Shown: positions 1 through 10,870 of the stretch, piece after piece | How the letters are laid out: every line of letters starts with the position of its first letter | How positions within the stretch are numbered: the stretch's first letter is position 1 | The notes under the pieces: model-generated | What the model saw: the letters and a program-made list of their open reading frames with translations, nothing else | Told to the model about the DNA's origin: nothing | The model's database searches: none | Program-made: the position numbers and the translations under genes | NCBI GenBank assembly: GCA_900660155.1 | Contig: CABFPE010000098.1 | Location: 699,491-763,490, forward strand | Direction of reading: 5' to 3' | Length of the DNA: 64,000 nt | Origin: Hofstenia miamia | Taxonomy: Eukaryota > Xenacoelomorpha > Acoela > Hofsteniidae

Positions 1-60
1 AAAAAATGCAAACTAAATTAGGCCACATAAATAACACAAAAACTAGTAAAAGTACATGCA

Positions 61-235
61 TGACGTCAGCAAAACACCCCCCGCCAATATCCACGGCGTC
101 TCAGGTCAAAGGCCAACCCTCTCGACCAATCACAAAAAAGTGGGATCTCCTACGACCCACCTCTCGACCAATCAGAAAAAAGTGGCATCTCGTACGAGTC
201 TCTTTATACTACTAGTGGAAGACCCGCGGGAGTGG
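61..235 (+). promoter_or_regulatory. Promoter-like block: CRE, two CCAAT boxes, TATA-like
   Basis: A perfect CRE (TGACGTCA) lies at 61-68. Two CCAAT boxes follow at about 125-129 and 168-172, and a TATA-like TTTATA at about 203-208, some 36 bp after the second CCAAT. This spacing suits an RNA polymerase II core promoter firing rightward near 235. The block is more GC-rich than its surroundings. Endonuclease-like LINE sequence begins about 50 bp further on, so this may be the LINE's own 5' UTR promoter or a host promoter caught beside it. The elements are seen; their activity is inferred. Confidence 0.45.
119..203 (+). repeat. 42-bp tandem duplication carrying a CCAAT box
   Basis: The unit starting CTCTCGACCAATCA occurs at 119 and again at 161, with only a few substitutions (C/G changes in the A-rich and TCTC parts). 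Each copy carries one CCAAT box, so the duplication is what makes the promoter block two-boxed. Confidence 0.75.
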
Positions 236-284
236 GGTCAATTCATTGTTTCACCACAAAACTCTTCTTTCAAAAAAAATTGAA

Positions 285-2480
285 ATTTGTGAATATTAGT
301 TTTCAAAATAGTGGCAACAAATTTGATAAGTTTTCTGATGTAATAAATAATTTTGATTTTAATTCAATAATTGGAATAACTGAAACCTGGTAAACAAAGG
401 AAGATAAATTACCAAACTGTAACAAAGATATAATATTTTTTACTAAGAATAGAGACAACACATTATCCAATAAGTCAAGAGGAGGTGGAGTATTAATATC
501 AGTTCCTAAAAATTTCAAACCTAAACAGATAAAGGATATAATCAATAAAAGATCTAAATTTGAAAGTTTATAGATACAAGTAAACATTAATAATAACATT
601 TCATTAATAAATATCAGTTATTGCAACAATAATGAATCATATAAGGTAATTCAATCTACAATGATACTTGAAATTAACAAAGCTTCTAAAATATTAACAT
701 CAATAATTCTAATGGGTGATTATAATCAAAATTATTTTAACAAAGCTGAAAAAAGAAATATACATGATTTAATAGATATTTATGGTATGTCAGTTATTAA
801 TGTAAAAATTCCAACATATAAATTCAGATAATTTTTCATTAGTTGATTATATAATATGTGAATCTCAAGAGAAACCCAATTTTGATTATTTTGTTACTGA
901 TTGCTTGATATCAGCTCATTTATTAACATCTGCAATATACAAAGAAAAAATTGAACCAATGAAAAAACCAATACAATATCAATATGTTCATTCAAGATGT
1001 AAATTCAATAGACATATATTATTCAATGACCTTTTATTACCAAATTGGGAATTCTTCTATAATTTAGAAAGGGTGATAAAAAATAAAATTTATTACTAAT
1101 AATTTAAATTATCTTTACAATAAACAATGCCCACTTATAAAGATAAAGCAAACTAAATCTGATAAAAAATTACCGAAATGGAAGCTATGGGTAACAAATG
1201 AAACTAAGCTTTCAATCAAAATGAAACATACGGGGTATATAAAATACTGTAAGGATAAGAATATAGCAAACACTAGAGCATAAGAAATGTAAATAAGATT
1301 TAAATATTTTTTGCAGCAGTTTTTTAAAAACAAAAATAATTTACAAAAATGGAAATTCATTTCTAGTTTTTTCCACAACAAAAAATTTTTGGAAGTTCCC
1401 ACTATAAGAACTGAAAATGTTGAAATTATTAAAAATGGAAAATTAATAGCAACTATATTAAATGAATCATTTATAAAATTAGGAAATTTTAATGATTGTG
1501 AACAAAGAAAAATTCACAATCAAGAAGAAATGAAAATTCCCAAGAATTTAAGAGACAAGAAAAAATTTTATTTTACTTTTGTAACACTACATCAATTTAA
1601 GGAAACTTCAAAACATCTAAAAGTTAACAAGTCTCAGGGACCAAGAAAAACATCAACATGGTTTATAAAAGAAACAATGAAAATCATAAGTAGACCACTA
1701 TGTGACATATTAAATCAATGCATTAAAGGTGTTTATCCAGACGAATTGAAAATTGCAGAAATAATAAGTATATACAAAAAAGTGACATTGATGAGGCTAC
1801 TAATTACAGACTAATCTCAGTTCTATCAATTATAAGTAAAATATTCGAAAGAATTCTATGTAACCAAATTAATGAATATTTCGTAAAATATCAAATAATA
1901 CGATTTTTACAATTTGGATTTAGAAAGAATACGAATAATGCATTAATGTTTGTTTTAGACGATTCGAGAAATCATATAGATAAAGGAGATAGTATTTAGG
2001 TCTTATCATTAGATCTATCTAAAGCATTTAAATCAATTGATCATGAAATACTAATTAAAAAATTAAAACATATATACAACTTTAGTGAATAAGCAACTAA
2101 GTTATTAACCTCATATTTAACTAATATACAAAAATACGTAAACCTAAACCATGAAATCTCCAATAAAATAATAATTAATAAAGGAATACATCAAGGCTCA
2201 GTTCTAGGGCCATTAATATTCAATCATTATGTTAATGACATCAATTTCAATGAAAACATAAAATGTGTCCAATATGCTGATGACACCCTGCTGTATTCAA
2301 CTAACAATTGTGATTTATTAAACGCACTACAAATTGCAATGTTATACTTCGAAAAAATAAACTGAAATTAAATGTTGAAAAGACTAGATTTATGGCATTA
2401 AATATTTCTAACAAGACTGAAAAAATAATATTAAAAATAATTCGTAATGACATTAATGAAAATCCGAGACTCTATAACTT
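285..2480 (+). mobile_element. Decayed non-LTR retrotransposon (LINE), CR1/Jockey-like
   Basis: Broken plus-strand reading frames give an APE-type endonuclease start (IIGITETW near 375; GGGVLIS near 485; LMGDYN near 715) and then a reverse transcriptase. Recognisable RT blocks are LDLSKAF near 2010, GIHQGSVLGPL near 2190 and the catalytic box QYADDTLLYS near 2272. The element carries several in-frame stops and frameshifts, so it is inactive. No separate ORF1 was seen between the promoter-like block and the endonuclease. The 3' end is not clear: recognisable coding sequence fades near 2480 and no simple tail is visible. Clade assignment is tentative. Confidence 0.8.
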
Positions 2481-5400
2481 GCAATTTTACTATAAAATAC
2501 ATCAAAATTAAGTTAATAGATGTCTGGTGTTGTTTATGACATGGCTTTGATGTCATAAAAGCCAATTATATTACATTTCCAATTACATTATCCGAATTTT
2601 TTGAATGGCCAAAGTGAAAATTTGTCAAGCGCCCTCACCACAGTTTCCACGTGTCTACTTATCATTGCCCTTGACAATGAAAATTGTTCTTATGCTGAGA
2701 TAATTGATAATAGAACATGTACTTAAATAAATTCAAGTGTGCATCTTGAAATAATTGCTGTGGTAAAAATAAGCAGAAACTCAATATAAAATTTTTTAAA
2801 ATCAATCATACAAGAGGCTGCTGGGAGAAATACTTGTGTAAAAAGAAAAATTTCCACTTCATTTTATGTAATTATATTTCATTAAGAGAGAGGGGGGGGC
2901 TCAGCCTCCTCTCTTTCGACGGCCCTGTTGGTAAGCAGCCATTCTGAAACTAAATATATAGATTTGGCTGCAAATAGGCTGCTTTGCATTTTTGTTCAAA
3001 CCTTTAAGTGAGTGTTGCCATTTGCAGTGTAAATGCAGCCTTAAATGCTACTAGGGATATAATACAATAATATCATGCATTTTAATAGGATCATTGCAAC
3101 CAAATTTAAATTAAAAGGATAAAAATATTGACAAATCATTTCTACCATAAAAAGATCAAATGTTATAAAAATATCCTTATAAATTAAAATTGAGGGAAGC
3201 TTTGTACAATGACGAGGCTAATGTTTTATCGAAATATATTCTTAATGAATGTTTCAATTAATGCATTTGTTCTACTCTATCTGCAGGTGTAAGCAATCAT
3301 TTAAGGTTCATTAAAAACATTCTCACGAGTATTAACGGATTATGAACATCTTGCTGAAACATATAATTAAGTCCCGATTCGAGAATCTCATTATTGTCCC
3401 GTCCAGTAAATTACCATAGTATTGGCTGTTCGGAGTGTACTGCACAGTTTGATGACTCAAAAAATACATTATGCTTCCACCCCTGAATTCACTTTTTGTA
3501 TATTGAAGGCATACCATTAACCTTATTTCGCACCATTGTTATCTTCTGTGAAGCACCTGATATTGTGATGTAAAACCTAAAGAAATTAAACTATTATCGC
3601 ATCTTTTACATAAGGTATCTAAGTCAGAACCAAATCTGCTCTGAATGATTATGATTACTGGAAACATTTAACTTATATTTTTCTAGAACAATTTCGTTCT
3701 TTGTGCTAACAGAAGCATCAAGCACTCGTAACTTTGGTTGTTCTCTAACAACGACTAATTTTCTTTTGAAAAGTTTTTATGTGTTGTGTTTGGTTTTTAT
3801 ACAAAACAAAACATGTTGATTTACTATGATTGTTTATCTATTACTTTCATTTCAATTATTGTAATAAACGAAACTAGCAATGAGAAATATTGCCATAGAT
3901 TTTGAATAAAATGTTTAATGAAATCGTCTTCTGTATTTTTACTTGTAGCGAAATATGGTGGATTACATAACAATGATAATAACAATAATAGAGAAATAAA
4001 GTATTAAATTCAAATTATGGCAAGTTACAAAAGGTATTTGGTGGCAGCACAGTCTTAATGCGGAATGATCTTCAATCCAGTTCTTTCTTCTGCTATCAGG
4101 AGTTGAATTCGTGAATGGACCTGCAGTGGGCTAGAGTTCGTCTGAATTATTGGAAAAATGCTTTGAAATTGAAACAATATACTACTACGCAACGTTGTAG
4201 CGAATGCTATTAATTTCTTAAACAACGTTTTGAAATTGTACATTTGTATTATATGTTGTTGAAAAAGTCCATTTCGAATTTTGATTTCAATGAGATTTTA
4301 TTAGAAGTTTCTAATATACCAAACTTTAGTCTGAGTAGAAATTTCCTAATTAAGTAGGTTAGGCATTATTCAGGGCTGGCAAGTACTGGGGCGAAGTTTT
4401 TGGTTAGTTACTAAGCGATAAGGAGAGAAATTTCTAAAGATAATCCTACCTAGTTTCCTATTGAAACTAGGATCAGTTAACAGGGCAACAGTTTGTGTTC
4501 GGAATTCTCTTCACCTACTGTACCACGGAGTACATAGCCAACCTTAGTAATGGCTGCATAGGTGTAGAAAAAAAGAATTCACTGTTAGTTATTTATAACA
4601 AACTTTCATTATGCCGTTCCGTTTGCTACGTTGAAATTTATTAGAAAAATATGATACTGAAGAGTAGATATATACAATAGTAAACCTCAAATTGAATAGA
4701 TGGGTTTAGTTAATGTCAACTTTTCTGTTTTGGTAGCGCAAACTATTCCATTCCTCTAATAATGTTTTTTCAATAGTTGCAAAATCTTCAGAATAATGAA
4801 TTTATCAACTACTTTACATGAGGGCAACGAATATCTACGCAAATATGTCAAGACATGTATATATAGAATAGTTCCCCTGATCAGAGAAAAGGTTGGGTGA
4901 GCCCCTGATTGGAATTTAAGAAAAAACGCCAATTTTTTCTTGGGATTTCGATCAGTCGGTAAAATAACCTACCTATAAAAAATATGAAAGTCAAATTGCT
5001 AAGAACTTTTCAAGCTAAAATACCACATGCGTTCAAATTGATTAAGCCTTAAGTTATTCCAATGTAAATAGAGAGGCTTTAAATCTACTAAAGTAGGTAA
5101 CAATATAAACAAAAATTGAATTGCAATAACTTAAATGGAATTTAAAATTTTTTGTTTGTGTTTTTGTATATTTTTGTGTTAAGATTTGTATGTATTTGTG
5201 ACGCGTTTTTATAAGGTAACCAAGCTTTTTGTCACAGCAAGTTTTTAATTCGAGAACAGTAACAGCATTCCAAATAAATGCAATAAAAAAATCAGCAGCT
5301 ACTGAAATTATAGAATTTCGAAATTTAGGTGAGAAGTTTTTAAAGTTTGTAATGTAAAACTCCAATGGCATCAATAACGAAGAACGATTCCAAATTCAGA

Positions 5401-5852
5401 ATCAGTTCACAACATGGATAATCTTAGTCTAGATTTTTTAACCTTCCTCTGTTTATACTCTATTATGCTGCGCTGTAATTTTATTTGTATGTCTCACGTT
5501 CAATGCCCCTAATTATTGCACTTAATAACAGATACTAGTGAAGGTTAAATTGAAACTTCAAGTTGGTACTCGTATTTGTTAGACGTAATCTTAAATTTGT
5601 CAGAATTTATCTTACAGATGTAAGAAAAGAAAATGATGTAACTGGAAACCACCAGTCGCATGTCTGTTGTTTAGTTTACCTTCTGCCAATTGGTTCTTAC
5701 GGGATAAGGGAACATAAAGGTATCACAAATACTTTGCGGGCAATTCGGCTGAGATGTGGAAACTGGAATAATTTAGATTACGGAATTTAATGGACTGTAT
5801 CTATATTACCAAATTCAATGTAGAACAATGTGATATACATTGTGCAGGATTA
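2481..5852. other. Non-coding stretch without a recognisable gene
   Basis: Only short AT-rich open frames occur on either strand, with no motif I recognise. A G-rich imperfect hairpin lies at about 2886-2913. It is followed at 2918-2928 by a sequence that reads CAGGGCCGTCG on the minus strand, which would suit a hAT-type terminus, but I found no partner end. A similar CAGGGCTGGCAA motif starts near 4370, also unpaired. Confidence 0.5.
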
Positions 5853-5854
5853 TA

Positions 5855-6163
5855 CAGAGCATTCAAAAGTCATCATCTACTTATAAATTGATATTACATC
5901 AGAAATATGTTTCTGATAATAATGAAATTGGTACACAATGAAAAGTATAAATTAAAATTTTGCTTTACTGCATCATTTTAATTATTCCATCTTGTTTTTA
6001 GCCTCAGCCCCATTTCAAATCTAGACAATACAAGAACGTTGAACAATAGTTATTCTTATGCCCTAGTACGAATTTGTTACAGCAGTAAAAACAGTTTGCA
6101 AAAGAAATATATTTTTGATGTTATAAACATATAAAAATAGATGATGACTTTTTGAAAGCCCTG
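5855..6163. mobile_element. MITE with TA target sites, mariner-like ends
   Basis: Inverted ends start CAGAGCATTCAAAAGTCATC (left, at 5855) and CAGGGCTTTCAAAAAGTCAT (right, read on the minus strand from 6163). The match extends through ATCATCTA and a TTATA-like stretch. Both ends are flanked by TA (5853-5854 and 6164-6165). The 309-bp interior has no coding capacity. Ends and TA sites fit a non-autonomous Tc1/mariner-type element. Confidence 0.75.
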
Positions 6164-6165
6164 TA

Positions 6166-7108
6166 CATTTTGGTAAAATCAAAATATTACCTGTATCAAG
6201 AAGTCCCTAGTCTGCTGATAGGACCAGGTTATAGGCAATGCCGGTTGGAGGCCAATAAATTTACAATTTCAGCCAGTATTTGGCGATAGTGATTAAAAAA
6301 TTGCAAAAAAGAAAATTCAAATGTATCACCAATCAAATTGCGGATCTTCGACGAAAAGTTTTTTGAAATATCTAGGAGACAAACTTGTAAATATATCTGG
6401 CGATAAACGAGCAAAAGAATTTCTGTATCAATCAATAACATCGATAATTATTCAACATAATGCCGCTTGTGTACTAGGGACTTTAGATAAACAAGAACGC
6501 ATGGACGAAATCTTTACTTTGTTGTAATTTCTAAACAGGTTTATGTCGAAGGTGTTGTCATTGCGACTTTTTCATGTTGTGCTAATCGACATTTGATCGC
6601 GGATAACATTCAGTGGTTTTCTGATGAGAAAAGAAGTATAGAAGACATATTTGGCTAAAAAGGGGTTGCATATGTCGGTAGTTATTGTAGTAAATGATTG
6701 CCAATCACATTCGTTTCTAGCCTGAAGATGCTGTGATTTTAAATCAAGTTTAAGATCGTTTTAATGTTGGCACTGTGGAATTAACTGATGAATTGGAAGT
6801 TGCCTCATATATTCCTGTAGAAAACAAAGCTTATTGATATTGGTTTTAACATGTGCTTTTTTGAAACTCATTTGTTCATTATTTGATGTTTGTTATTAAA
6901 CGTTGATTAATAAATCTTTAATATCTAAAAAAAATCAAATATATAAAACTCATATTCAATATAATGGAAGTATTACAATTTATATGACAAAAAATAATGT
7001 GAAGACATTAATAAGTGATTTTGTCGCAAGCTTTGACAAAATTAAAATACAAAGATTTAGACAACAAAAATTATTTTGGCTTGAAATAGAAAATCATGCT
7101 TCCACCGA
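6166..7108 (+). other. Unrecognised coding-like remnant
   Basis: The plus-strand frame at 6321-6527 (68 residues) contains SSTKSFLKYLGDKLVNI and ends with a compositionally normal stretch (QHNAACVLGTLDKQERMDE). It looks like a remnant of a real protein more than random AT-rich frame, but I do not recognise the family. A second frame at 6903-7139 is lysine/isoleucine-rich and less convincing. No splice sites or promoter support a live gene. It could be part of an old mobile element. Part of this stretch (6253-6400) is copied at 7513-7660. Confidence 0.25.
6253..6400 (+). repeat. Block A, copied at 7513-7660
   Basis: These 148 bp appear identical at 7513-7660 (offset 1260). The second copy is bounded by single Ns at 7512 and 7661. 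Exact identity and N boundaries point to an assembly patch, not a biological duplication. Confidence 0.9.
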
Positions 7109-7511
7109 CAACTATTGCCATTTTCATTTATTTTTTTAAAATAAAAAGTTCTTTCAAAATGATGTCAACAATTTTGGTATTATGTGCATACATTGTCTGA
7201 AACCTTCATGGTTATACTTTTTAGCAGGTAAAATACATATAGTTTTCTCATTCACATCTAACGAAAGTTACCTTAACCAAACGCTTATATAGTTGAAGCG
7301 CTTCTTGATATTTTTAACTAGATTTACTTAAATAATAGCTGTCATCAACGAAAGAGAGTGCAGAAAAGCCAAAGTAATTATATCCTTATGAAAACACGGG
7401 GATTAATCGCTTGAGGTTTGCAACAAATTTAATCACAAACTATCATCATAGGAGTACTGTACTGAAATAATTGCCGTAGGTTTCGGGTCTACTCGGTTCC
7501 AATTCTGAAGC
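7109..7511 (+). repeat. Block B, copied at 7662-8064
   Basis: About 403 bp recur at 7662-8064 (offset 553) with one substitution noticed, near 8031. The copies are separated by N, block A', N. As with block A, a gap-filling artefact or unmerged haplotypes is the simplest reading. Nothing coding is visible in it. Confidence 0.9.
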
Positions 7512-8164
7512 NCAATAAATTTACAATTTCAGCCAGTATTTGGCGATAGTGATTAAAAAATTGCAAAAAAGAAAATTCAAATGTATCACCAATCAAATTG
7601 CGGATCTTCGACGAAAAGTTTTTTGAAATATCTAGGAGACAAACTTGTAAATATATCTGGNCAACTATTGCCATTTTCATTTATTTTTTTAAAATAAAAA
7701 GTTCTTTCAAAATGATGTCAACAATTTTGGTATTATGTGCATACATTGTCTGAAACCTTCATGGTTATACTTTTTAGCAGGTAAAATACATATAGTTTTC
7801 TCATTCACATCTAACGAAAGTTACCTTAACCAAACGCTTATATAGTTGAAGCGCTTCTTGATATTTTTAACTAGATTTACTTAAATAATAGCTGTCATCA
7901 ACGAAAGAGAGTGCAGAAAAGCCAAAGTAATTATATCCTTATGAAAACACGGGGATTAATCGCTTGAGGTTTGCAACAAATTTAATCACAAACTATCATC
8001 ATAGGAGTACTGTACTGAAATAATTGCCGTAAGTTTCGGGTCTACTCGGTTCCAATTCTGAAGCTAATTACGCGACTGGTGGACAAACATTGCATAATGA
8101 TTTTTTAGGCACAATATACTATTGTATGTGAAAGTCAAGCTACATGGGACCTTTATATATATAT

Positions 8165-8420
8165 ATAATTTTTTGCAATAGCTTTGGTAAATTTAGTTTG
8201 TATTTATATTCATCTTTTTGTCTCAGCTTGGTTCCTTAATTTCTATATAAATTGATTCGATGATGCTTATTTGAAAACTATCAAATGCCTTGGATAACAT
8301 GTTATGTGTGATAGCCGATTGATTTTTGTGCTCTTTAATTCTTGAATGTAAGTTTCTTGTTGCCTTTCCAGTGATTCCGCAATATGCTAAGTAAATGATA
8401 CGTTTCTTTTTTAAACTCAA
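8165..8420 (-). mobile_element. Penelope-like element fragment, GIY-YIG end
   Basis: The minus-strand frame 8420-8223 (65 residues) reads as the end of a GIY-YIG nuclease. RIIYLAYCGITGKATRNLH stands where the GIY-YIG start (usually YIG.TGR) is expected, then SRIKEHKNQSAI and SIIESIYIEIKEPS match the R..EH helix and the C-terminal part. In animals such domains sit at the C terminus of Penelope-like retroelements. It is 5'-truncated, and a short (TA)n run lies just past its 3' end near 8158-8168. Confidence 0.65.
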
Positions 8421-8475
8421 GAATTTTGAATTACTAGAGCCATCAAAGTTAATATGATCGTATGTTTGTGTATAG

Positions 8476-8866
8476 CAGTAGTTCTCAAACTTTCTTAGAT
8501 TTCTTAAGACATTTCTAATGTGGTGGCGACCCTCCCCAACTGAATATTTTTAACTACTACATAACGATACCTTGCTTATATTAAACATACTCAGAAATGG
8601 GAGTCGTTCTGGAATTTGCGGATTTCCCAAGCATTTTTTCCTGTTATACATTTTGTAAACAAAAATTGTGGACAACTTCCTCAATACTTAAACTATTTGT
8701 AGTTTTTGGTATAATTTTAAATGTATTTTCCAGGAGTATTTCATTAATATGCTTCTAATTATTTTCACACCAAGGAATTTGCCCTAGTTCTGACGAAATA
8801 GGCGACCCCTGGCAAAATTTCATTCTACCCGTGAAGGGGTTGCGACCCTCACGTTGAAAACCGCTG
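8476..8866. mobile_element. hAT-type MITE
   Basis: The left end reads CAGTAGTTCTCAAACTTTCT and the right end, on the minus strand, CAGCGGTTTTCAACGTGAGG. Both belong to the widespread CAGTGGTTCTCAAAC class of hAT termini. Inside each end are GGCGACC/GGTCGC motifs also typical of that class. The roughly 390-bp interior is non-coding. Clear 8-bp target duplications are not visible, so the copy is old. Confidence 0.7.
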
Positions 8867-9004
8867 TTGCAAATGGTTATCTGACAATATTTGTAAGAGA
8901 ACACTCCTGTTTCATTTCTTCTCCTTAACTGAATTAGTCAATAATGTCAGTGCTGGAATTCAAATTACATTATTAAAAATTAAATTTATTAAAATCATTC
9001 AAAA

Positions 9005-9035
9005 GATATATTTAGGCTTATAAAGTCATCGTCAG
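9005..9035 (-). ncRNA. Decayed hammerhead-like core
   Basis: On the minus strand, CTGACGA (9035-9029) is followed by T, an imperfect stem GACTT...AAGCC with one mismatch, and TAAA where GAAA is expected. It keeps the same layout as the better copies at 10285-10319 and 59590-59620, but two core positions are altered. Confidence 0.3.
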
Positions 9036-9189
9036 TTTCCTTACAGCATTATTCCCTCTAAATTTACTTGAGCTTATAATATTTTATTTTACTAAATTTT
9101 AACTATTGGTAGTAACAGTTTGGAATTTAGACTTTGTTAAAATGATCTAATTAAAATACTTTCAATTATTTTAAGATGTTTGCTTCGCA

Positions 9190-9870
9190 ATTCTGAGCAA
9201 TACATTGAATTTTTGATGTCTCAAGTTCTTGACATCATAAACCAAGAAATAATCAAATTAAAATCGAATCTGAAGAAGAACCAATATCCAAGTAATTTTA
9301 TTGGCACATTTATTAAAGAAACAATGGATGAAATACTAAACAACAAAACATAAAAATATTCGAATAATTTTGAACGCATTTTCAAAATTGAATATAGAGG
9401 TAAGCACTCTACAGATATGATTAATTAAATACGAAGAATAAATTATATAAGAGAAAATGTCGCTTAGTCAAAACATAGAATTAAAATCAATGAAAAAGAT
9501 ATATGGTAAATCCAATGTTATCTATAAAATCAATTGCATCTGTGGTGAGGACTATATTGGATATAGTAGCAGACAACTAAACAGAAGAATAAAAGAGCAT
9601 CGAAACTATGTCAACCATATCAGAACACCTAAGAAAATGTGGATTATGACATCAAAATTTTAAGATCTGCAATGCCCAAAAATTTAAAAGCAATCGAAAG
9701 TATACACAAGATCAATGCAAACAAGTCTTAACACCAAAGATGATTACATATATAAGCATAAATTATCTCTAATCAACTTTTAATTGCATAATGCTATCTT
9801 TTCATTAATAATTGCATGTTTAGCGGGATTTTTATAAATTGACGATGCTCAAGTTGAGCGAAATATTTCT
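9190..9870 (+). mobile_element. Penelope-like element fragment, RT end to GIY-YIG
   Basis: Plus-strand frames give LKKNQYPSNFIGTFIKE (near 9275), a motif seen in the C-terminal thumb region of Penelope reverse transcriptases. They are followed by SNVIYKINCICGEDYIGYSS and RQLNRRIKEH (9510-9600), a clear Cys-containing GIY-YIG start and R..EH motif. Stops and frame changes separate the pieces, so the copy is dead. A hammerhead-like fold at 9839-9869 follows the coding part on the same strand, where the terminal repeat is expected. Confidence 0.7.
9839..9869 (+). ncRNA. Hammerhead-ribozyme-like core in Penelope terminal repeat
   Basis: The order is TTGACGA, one T, a perfect hairpin GCTCAAGTTGAGC, GAAA, then TATTTC. 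A hammerhead core is CUGANGA - stem II - GAAA - stem III - UH. Here the first C is changed to T and one extra U stands between the core and stem II. Penelope-like elements are known to carry minimal hammerheads with very short stem III. Catalysis by this copy is doubtful because of the first-base change. Confidence 0.4.
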
Positions 9871-10284
9871 TTTAGTCTGTTTTTATTAACAAAATAAAAA
9901 TTAATGGGTTTATAATCAATTAATCGTTACTAGTCCTATTTATAGAAATTGTAATTTATAACTTAGAATTCATTAAATTATGTAATTAAAATTGCAATAC
10001 TTAAATATTTATTATTTAACTATGTAAAATCAATATTAAATTGAAAAACAAATTTAACAAATTTCATCAGCTCTAATGTACAGTGCAAATAGGAGCATAG
10101 GTAGGATCCAAAAGGTGTGCATCTCAGTCAATATCAAGTGAAAAAATATACTCTAAAATGCAATTCACAACACTAAATCATAATTTTTTTAACATTTTGC
10201 CAAAAATTTGTTGCAAAAATAATATATTTGACCACATTCTTTGTTATTAGGAAATTTATGATTAGTTTCAATAACAACATTCAG

Positions 10285-10319
10285 ATAAATACTTTTCGGT
10301 TTAAAAAAACCATCGTCAG
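10285..10319 (-). ncRNA. Hammerhead-ribozyme-like core, well preserved
   Basis: On the minus strand, CTGACGA (10319-10313), one T, stem GGTTT/AAACC with a TTTT loop (10311-10298), then GAAA (10297-10294) and AGTATTTATC. All conserved CUGANGA and GAAA positions are present. Stem III would be a single A-U pair, as in minimal Penelope hammerheads. The extra U before stem II departs from the textbook core but recurs in every copy in this window. It lies downstream of the minus-strand Penelope remnant at 10420-10870. Confidence 0.5.
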
Positions 10320-10870
10320 TAAAAATTACTACAAAAGATTCCCTCTAAATTTAATAAATTTTATAATAATAACTATGTTCTAAATTATAAATAATGGTAA
10401 ATTTAATTTATAATTAAAATATTGTGCTTAAGCTGGGCCGGGAGAGTTTTATAAAAAGGTTCTCAATGTTTGTCAAATTGCTTGATCTGGATATTTTGGC
10501 TTCAAAATTAAGTGCGCATTTTTGAGATGATTAGAAATAGAACATTTACTATTATTGTAAAATGTAGTAAATATAGAAGGAAAATTTTGTAAAAAAATTA
10601 TCTACGATGGTTTTGTAAACATAAATACATCTATTTATCTGCATGTATTCAAAACATCTGTCATTGTTACACTTCACAATATCAACGTTAAAGGGTGTTT
10701 TCCTTTTGAGTTTTCCAAATTTGTTTGATAACAGATGTATTTATATTTCTCTGCTACATTGATTTTTCCCCTAGGGCTATGAATTTAACTGTTTTGTCTA
10801 ATTTCTTAATCATTCTAAATTTATCAATGTAAAAATTAATTCATTGATTTACGAAAAGATAGGTCACGTC
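10285..10870 (-). mobile_element. Penelope-like element remnant with terminal fold
   Basis: Minus-strand frames show CNNDRCFEYMQINRC (near 10650), fitting the C..RC..C..I motif after the Penelope RT. SISNHLKNAH (near 10535) fits the late GIY-YIG region. Frames are broken by stops. The hammerhead-like core follows on the same strand. Together with the fragments at 8.2 and 9.2 kb this makes three Penelope pieces in 2.7 kb, in both orientations. Confidence 0.5.

Noticed and set aside
2886-2928. G-rich hairpin and CAGGGCCGTCG on the minus strand as a hAT element end
   Set aside because: No matching second end or 8-bp duplication was found within several kb.
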